Positions 59,159 to 64,000 of a stretch of DNA of 64,000 nt are shown piece after piece (positions within the stretch are counted from its first letter, which is position 1; every line of letters begins with the position of its first letter). This DNA is from Parietichytrium sp. I65-24A (taxonomy: Eukaryota; Sar; Bigyra; Thraustochytrida; Thraustochytriidae). The notes beneath the pieces are model-generated. The model searched no databases. It saw nothing but the letters and a program-made list of their open reading frames with translations, and was not told the origin of the DNA. A program made the position numbers and the translations under genes. The stretch lies in assembly GCA_012862575.1 (NCBI GenBank), contig BLSF01000019.1, positions 1 to 64,000 of the forward strand, read 5' to 3'.

Positions 59159-60410
59159 TGTCAGTTGGTTTGTTTTGTTTTCGTTCTCCTTTCCCTTTCA
59201 AAAATTCAAAGGCTCAGAAATTTAAAAGTCAGAATTCAGCTTTTCAGGACATTTTGTTCACCATCAGCTCTCAGCACCGGCCGCAAAGCGGAAAGCGCGC
59301 TTGTTCTCGTTGTCGTTGTCGTTCTTGTTCCCAGCTCTCAGTTCTCAGTTGTGACTTTCTCCCTGTCTCACTCTCTCTTTCTCTCTGTTGTCTCTCTTCT
59401 TCTCTCTCGCCCGCCTTCGTTGGCGGCCTACACATGCCGGAGGGACCAGAGGGAGAACAAGAAGAGAAGCCAAAAAACAAACAGCAACCATCTCATACTG
59501 ATTGTCAAGTCATCAGCCTTTCAAATAGTCGGCTGGTGCGAGCGTTCTAGCAAAGGCTAACAGCTGGCACCGAGTACAACAACAGTACTGCTCCGCAGAT
59601 CTGAGCAGTCAGACAGAGCACAGCACAGCACAACTGATGAGCACGCTGAGCGCAACAGGCAGGAGAACGAACACCCGACTCGGCCCACTCTCACTCGTCC
59701 ATTCTTCCATTCTTCCATTCTCCTAAACTTTCATTCTTCCATTCTTCCAAACTTCCATTGTCATTCTTCCAAATATTTGACAAGCACCAGAGCAGAGGAG
59801 AGCGGAGAGGAGGGAGGAAGGCGACTGCGGTAGGAGCCCGCCAGCTGCCGGTAAGCGCCTGCTTGCCTGCCCCACACAATAGATTGCCGAGGAGGAGGAA
59901 GAAGAAGCTCTCTGTGCAGGTAGACGAGTAAGAGTGGCGGTAAAGGCGGTGCCTACACGTTCGAAAGCAATTCAACAATTATTCGAGTTGCAAGTGTTTC
60001 GCAGCAGCAAAGCCAGCAAGCCAAGAAGAGCGGCAAGAAACGGACCAGGGGACCCCTCTGGCGCAGACCAGACAGACCCTCGCGTGACTGTGAACATTGG
60101 AGTTGCAGTTATTGATCTCCACCACGGTGTTGTGTCGCTGTTCGTGCTGTCACAATATATATATTTCCATATTCGCAACTCCAAGTGGCAAGCAAAGCGT
60201 CTCGCGCGTTTTGCAATACCGGTCGTCGAAAAGGTTGTTCGTGGTGGTGCAGCGGCGCTCTCGTCTCACGGAGCGCAAAGCAAGTCGCGCAACTGGGTCG
60301 GTAGGATCTCATTGTGGTGGGAGCTTGCTCCCCTGCAACGCGCGTTAGTTTAAACTTTTCTGCTCATATTACGAGGCAGCTGTTCATACAAATACATATC
60401 TGTCGCAGAG

Positions 60411-62468
60411 ATGTCGCGGTCAAAATCGTCATCACCGCTGTGCCAGCTCGATCAGGTTCTCAATCTTCACGCCGCATCGTCTTGCTTTCTGGAGGAGAGC
60501 AAAGGCGATGGGCCGGCCAGAATTCGCAGCCTGGATTACACAAGTCGGCCAGCCCCATTCGTGCTTGGGCTCCCGGAATCGAAGAAGGACTACGTTTTTG
60601 GAAAGTCTTCTCGCGGAAAGAAGGTGCACATTCCAAAATGGATCACACTAGGTGGAGTCCGCTTTGACAAACTCGATCGCTTCCCAAACACTCAGAACGA
60701 GATCAGTGAGCACGCAGGCGCGCACGGGTGCGTTGCAGCTTATCGCGTATCCCCATCCAACCAGTATCTCTTGGACAATGTCTCCGACTTGCCCGCATGT
60801 GTTGCATTAAAGTGCGTTCCTTTTGGCCCAAAGAAAAAGGTGCACTGCAGTCCGTGGGCAAGCGAGTGGAGGATTCACGACTACTTGCGCAACTGTGCTC
60901 CGCAGGTGCAGGTTGACGACATCAATTCGAGCGGATTTGTGGCATGCCTTGGAGGTGCTTCCACAGTCATTTCTCGTTCTTGCCAAGTCTTCTTCGCTCT
61001 CGAGCTCATGGACACTGACCTTTTCACAATGATCGAGCGATCAACTTCGATGCCAAACTTTGGTGCCTGGATCTTGCGCGCACTCTACAGCACCTGCTTG
61101 GCACTCGACTCTGTACATAAAAGTGGCATGATCTACTGTGATCTCAAACCCGAAAACGTTCTTGTTAGGATCTCCGACTCGCACGCAAAGTTCGGAGACT
61201 TTGATAGGTCTTGCATTCCTGGTCTCAACATCGGTGTTGTCGGCGGAACCAAAGGCTATTACAGCCCAGAGAGGATGCGCAACAGCAGCTTGCACACCCA
61301 CGCTGATGACGTGTGGGCTTTTGGGGTTCTGATTCTCATCGGCGCAACTACTGCAGCTTCCCCTTACCTCGACTACACCGTTGACAACATTCACAAATTT
61401 GTCCCGAGCAAGTATCTTGCTCGCTACTGCAGGTGCGGGTGGGCCCCTCATGTCGTTAATCGTGTCGGAATTCTCTGTGATCAGATTCTGAGCGTAGACA
61501 AGGATAGGCGTGCACCACTTTCCCTTGCTCTGAATACCCTTGCTGGTCTTGTTCATGAGTTGGACTCCATTGAACAAGGACCATACCTGCCAATCTACCA
61601 GGTACCTACAGTTTCTTCTCCTGTGGCGAACGGCGAACTCCAAGCGATTAGGCGCCAGTGCGCCCCTCCGGTGATTGTCATTGACGACGATGACGAAGAT
61701 GATGAGGAGTCCAAGGCTTATGACAGCTGTGGAGACTACTCCACCCCTTCGACGCCATCTGTTGGGCTCCTTCAATCCATGGCCATGCCTTGCTACTCGC
61801 AACCGCCACAACAAGGTGGCTTTATGGGCATCGCACAGCAAGCTCCGCATGATACCCGCCAGCAGTTTGTGGTTCATCCTCACGTCAACTTCCCGGTACG
61901 GACACAGCCATCTGCCGCGTTCTCGTGTGCGATGGAGGAGCCCGATGTGCAGCCAGTCGCTGGCAATGGAATGTCCTTCGTGTCATCGTCTTCCAATGGT
62001 ATGCCTCTCACCATCACCGCCTCCCCTTCGTCTTCGTCCAGCTCCCTCTCCGGAAAGAGGAGAGTGTACACCAAGCCTTCCTGCTACACGAGGCCAGCCA
62101 GCAACCTTTCCATCTCTTGCTCTGCTTCATCGACTCTGTCTTATTCGTCGTCCGGAGCGGCTACCACTGTGTTTTCGCCAAAGATGACCGGTGTGCAACC
62201 GCAGTCATCCCAGATGTATTTGCCAGGATTGACTCCTCGTTCGAGTTTCCTGGCTTCTCCTGTTATGTACCCGGCCCAGCCTCAGCTTGTCTACCCTGGC
62301 GCCTACGTCACTGGAGCTCCAGTCGATACTGTCATGCCTGCCGCTATGCAAATGGCGGCCATGTCAAACCCCGCCCTCTTTGCCGGCCTCAAGCGCCGCC
62401 GCTCCGTCAACATGCTCGAAGAGGCATGCATCGCGGAGGCGGTCAAGAGACGCGTGGTGCAGTTCTGA
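60411..62468 (+). CDS. Ser/Thr-type protein kinase with long disordered C-terminal tail
   Basis: 685 aa. Kinase domain about 100-395: degenerate glycine loop (HAGAHGCVAAY, 101-111), ATP-anchoring Lys134 in VALKC, a likely helix-C Glu152, catalytic loop YCDLKPENV with Asp244, Lys246 and Asn249, metal-binding Asp263 in a DFD motif (DFG with Gly changed to Asp), SPE at 285-287 in place of APE, and ADDVWAFG (298-305) in subdomain IX. All catalytic residues are present, so it is probably active, though HRD is YCD and DFG is altered, which puts it outside the standard families. Residues 400-685 are Ser/Pro/Gln-rich with an acidic patch near 425-440 (DDDDEDDEES) and end in a basic segment (LKRRRSVNML...KRRVVQF). 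Substrate unknown. A CGCAG acceptor just before the ATG may mark a 5' UTR intron. Confidence 0.87.
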   Translation: MSRSKSSSPLCQLDQVLNLHAASSCFLEESKGDGPARIRSLDYTSRPAPFVLGLPESKKDYVFGKSSRGKKVHIPKWITLGGVRFDKLDRFPNTQNEISEHAGAHGCVAAYRVSPSNQYLLDNVSDLPACVALKCVPFGPKKKVHCSPWASEWRIHDYLRNCAPQVQVDDINSSGFVACLGGASTVISRSCQVFFALELMDTDLFTMIERSTSMPNFGAWILRALYSTCLALDSVHKSGMIYCDLKPENVLVRISDSHAKFGDFDRSCIPGLNIGVVGGTKGYYSPERMRNSSLHTHADDVWAFGVLILIGATTAASPYLDYTVDNIHKFVPSKYLARYCRCGWAPHVVNRVGILCDQILSVDKDRRAPLSLALNTLAGLVHELDSIEQGPYLPIYQVPTVSSPVANGELQAIRRQCAPPVIVIDDDDEDDEESKAYDSCGDYSTPSTPSVGLLQSMAMPCYSQPPQQGGFMGIAQQAPHDTRQQFVVHPHVNFPVRTQPSAAFSCAMEEPDVQPVAGNGMSFVSSSSNGMPLTITASPSSSSSSLSGKRRVYTKPSCYTRPASNLSISCSASSTLSYSSSGAATTVFSPKMTGVQPQSSQMYLPGLTPRSSFLASPVMYPAQPQLVYPGAYVTGAPVDTVMPAAMQMAAMSNPALFAGLKRRRSVNMLEEACIAEAVKRRVVQF

Positions 62469-62924
62469 ACAACAACTTCTATGTCCTACTCCTCACCCTG
62501 TGTAATTGTAACTATTTATTCTGGCTTTTGCTTTTCACCCGAGTCATCTCCTCTGTTGTTTTGCTCAAGGGCCCCTTTCTCTCTTGTCAATCAATCCAAA
62601 AGTGGTAGACTGCCCAAAAGATACTCGTGGATCACGTAATTCTTCTAAGCTGCCTACAACTCGTGGTTTTGTAGCGTGTCCAATATGTCCCATGAGCTTT
62701 ACCTATCTAATCGTGGAATCATAGTGTGCGCTGTGGGGTCTGTGGGCCATCAACACAATCAACTGTGAAAGAGAGTCAAGTCGCTGAGTGTGACCTACTC
62801 AGAGGCTCAGTCTAGTACAGCGCGCACACAACCGACATGCGGACTCGCGAGGCTCCTGTCACCAGCCGCTCAAGCAAAGCTCGGCAGTGAGCGCAACACC
62901 CGGGTGCGAAGGGGGTTGCGGAAT
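62469..62924. other. intergenic
   Basis: 3' flank of the kinase gene and promoter of the next gene. The frame of the following protein is open upstream of its ATG to about 62790 without an ATG. No repeat or RNA gene recognised. Confidence 0.5.
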
Positions 62925-63428
62925 ATGGAGGACATAGACATGGACGCAGGCATGGAGACGCCAACGCTGCAAGCTCTCGTGGAGCTCGGCGGTCTGCTCG
63001 GCGCGGAGGCAGCCGAGAGCGTGGTGCAAGCGCAAGTGGAAACCCTGCCCCGGCACACGCTGTTGGATGCCCTTCAGCGCCCTGCCGAAACGCTGCAGAT
63101 CTTGAGCGACTCTGGCGGCAACGCCCGTTTGCTGGAGGCTGTCATGCAAGCTGAGGACGCGGAGAGCTCGCTGGAGATGCAGCAGACGGAGATGCGGGAC
63201 GTGGCGAGGCTGGCAGAGCTGTGTGGAGGCGACATGGACTGTGCCAGGGACGTTCTGCATAGTGCAGGTGGAGACCTGCGGGCGGCCGAAGCCATGCTGG
63301 GTGGCGGCGGCGAAGAACGCGATTTGAAGGAGCTCACCGAGCTCTGTGGCGGGAACAGGGAGTTCGCAGAGTCTATATACGCCGGCGCGGGGAAGAATGT
63401 GACGCTGGCGCGCTCGCTGATTGAGTGA
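62925..63428 (+). CDS. small protein with two UBA-like repeats
   Basis: 167 aa, acidic, from the ATG at 62925 (MEDIDMDAGMETP). Two similar helical repeats end the protein: DVARLAELCGGDMDCARDVL then HSAGGDLRAAEAMLG, and DLKELTELCGGNREFAESIY then AGAGKNVTLARSLIE. Length, periodicity and the Gly-Gly turn resemble UBA/TS-N three-helix bundles that bind ubiquitin; two in tandem suggest ubiquitin-chain binding, but that is inferred. The N-terminal half is helical and unrecognised. Convergent with the RING gene, 135 bp apart. Confidence 0.68.
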   Translation: MEDIDMDAGMETPTLQALVELGGLLGAEAAESVVQAQVETLPRHTLLDALQRPAETLQILSDSGGNARLLEAVMQAEDAESSLEMQQTEMRDVARLAELCGGDMDCARDVLHSAGGDLRAAEAMLGGGGEERDLKELTELCGGNREFAESIYAGAGKNVTLARSLIE

Positions 63429-63563
63429 ATGTGCATGCTGGCGCGCAGGGAAATAAAGTTGAGGTGGTCTGAACATGAATGAATGACAATTGACAGTCTT
63501 TTATTAAAAAATAATATGGAAAAATAATTACTGAGAAACTGTTCGGTATACGCTTGTTCCTCT

Positions 63564-64000
63564 TCACTCAACCTGGTACTTACAGACTGGGCATACGGTT
63601 GCAGCTGCCAGCCAGCGATCGATACAGTCAGTGTGGAAGAAATGAAAGCATGGCAAGGTGCGCAAAAGATCGGTCGAAGTATAGCTTTCCATGCATATGC
63701 AGCACTCCGTCTCCTTGCGCCGCCCAGCGCACTCCTTCACCTCGCCATATGTACAGACAGGCAATCTTATCAGCGCCTGCGGGTCCACGCCACGCTGCCT
63801 TTCGAGGCTGGGAACGATCGCGAGGACAAGGTTGTCGGCAGCATTAAAGTCCAGCTCCAGATTTGAATGCAACGGAAACACGCGCAAAGAGCTGTGCAAA
63901 ATCATGGCACGCGGGTCGCCCATAGGAACTACGCCAATTACTTCTCGAAGCTCCTGAAGAAAAATGACGCTGGGGCGAGTTGCAGTTTCCACGCTCTGCG
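63564..64000 (-). CDS. RING-H2 (C3H2C3) E3 ubiquitin ligase, 5' end beyond the window
   Basis: At least 145 codons visible; the frame is open to the window edge with no ATG, so the start lies outside. The C terminus is a complete RING-H2: C-x2-C-x14-C-x-H-x2-H-x2-C-x10-C-x2-C (CCICMESY...LPCFHFFHTDCIDRWL...VCPVCKYQVE). The preceding TYGEVKECAGRRKETE resembles the RNF11/plant RHA-type lead-in. The domain binds two zinc ions and recruits an E2. The N-terminal part has no membrane segment in the visible portion. Confidence 0.87.
   Translation of the reverse strand, partial: QSVETATRPSVIFLQELREVIGVVPMGDPRAMILHSSLRVFPLHSNLELDFNAADNLVLAIVPSLERQRGVDPQALIRLPVCTYGEVKECAGRRKETECCICMESYTSTDLLRTLPCFHFFHTDCIDRWLAAATVCPVCKYQVE

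Larger units (their letters stand above)
49121..60410. other. 11.3 kb gene desert
   Basis: The longest region without a supported gene. Frames are at most about 140 codons, mostly lack an ATG and show no domain. Features seen: (GA)n at 49895-49926 and 52731-52756, a polypyrimidine tract at 58663-58812, a near-palindromic (GATC)n at 58256-58276, a perfect 20-bp palindrome at 59139-59158, (ATTCTTCC)n near 59700-59770, GAATTCAGAA-type words (52855-52885, 57722-57750) and GTAC patches near 51955, 53633 and 58138. No transposase, reverse transcriptase, tRNA or rRNA signal was found. Non-coding RNA genes or genes with very short exons cannot be excluded by eye. Confidence 0.5.

Overview
This 64 kb window is nuclear DNA of a unicellular, intron-poor eukaryote. 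It carries long uninterrupted genes for conserved eukaryotic proteins (PRPF6 splicing factor, NOSIP-type RING protein, FKBP, ABCG transporter, UBX, PUB and F-box proteins), one eukaryotic tRNA-Gly, and three short GT-AG introns of 103-117 nt, all near the 5' ends of genes. There are no operons, no Shine-Dalgarno logic and no recognisable virus, LTR or DNA-transposon coding sequence. Intron-poor genes, plant-like ABCG and FEX proteins and coding GC around 50-55% would suit a unicellular alga, for example a porphyridiophycean red alga. That lineage guess is an inference, not something the sequence proves.

Layout. 1.1-4.1 kb: ABCG transporter (-). 7.2-9.5 kb: AT-hook plus dual-specificity phosphatase (+). 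9.8-11.9 kb: a small hypothetical (-) divergent from a zinc-ribbon methyltransferase with one intron (+). 12.2-15.05 kb: PRPF6 (+). 15.5-16.7 kb: PUB-domain Cdc48/p97 cofactor whose intron directly follows the ATG (+). 16.9-17.9 kb: unknown protein (-). 19.1-19.8 kb: NOSIP-like (-). 21.1-22.3 kb: Golgi-type glycosyltransferase-like protein (-). 23.5-25.4 kb: F-box/ubiquitin-like/membrane protein (+). 26.0-27.1 kb: membrane-anchored UBX protein (+). 27.4-29.1 kb: Q/S-rich protein (-). 29.1-34.6 kb: gene-poor. 34.6-35.7 kb: FEX fluoride exporter (-). 36.0 kb: tRNA-Gly(CCC). 36.7-38.1 kb: SAM-TIR protein (-). 40.5-45.4 kb: B-box protein with 15 IQ-WW repeats (-), head to head with 45.9-47.5 kb, an IQ-WW-IQ-WW-SAM-FKBP protein (+). 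47.7-49.1 kb: a fusion of an NAA80-like actin acetyltransferase with an ACTMAP-like actin maturation protease (+). 49.1-60.4 kb: an 11.3 kb gene desert. 60.4-62.5 kb: protein kinase (+). 62.9-63.4 kb: UBA-like repeat protein (+). 63.6-64.0 kb: RING-H2 protein running off the window (-).

The most notable finds are the NAA80-ACTMAP fusion, which would put two consecutive steps of actin N-terminal maturation in one polypeptide; the divergent IQ-WW gene pair, one member still amplifying its repeat and the other joined to SAM and FKBP domains; the SAM-TIR protein, which keeps the Glu expected of TIR NADases; and the AT-hook phosphatase. Ubiquitin and Cdc48/p97 functions recur (PUB, UBX, F-box, NOSIP, UBA-like, RING-H2), but nothing shows that these neighbours are co-regulated.
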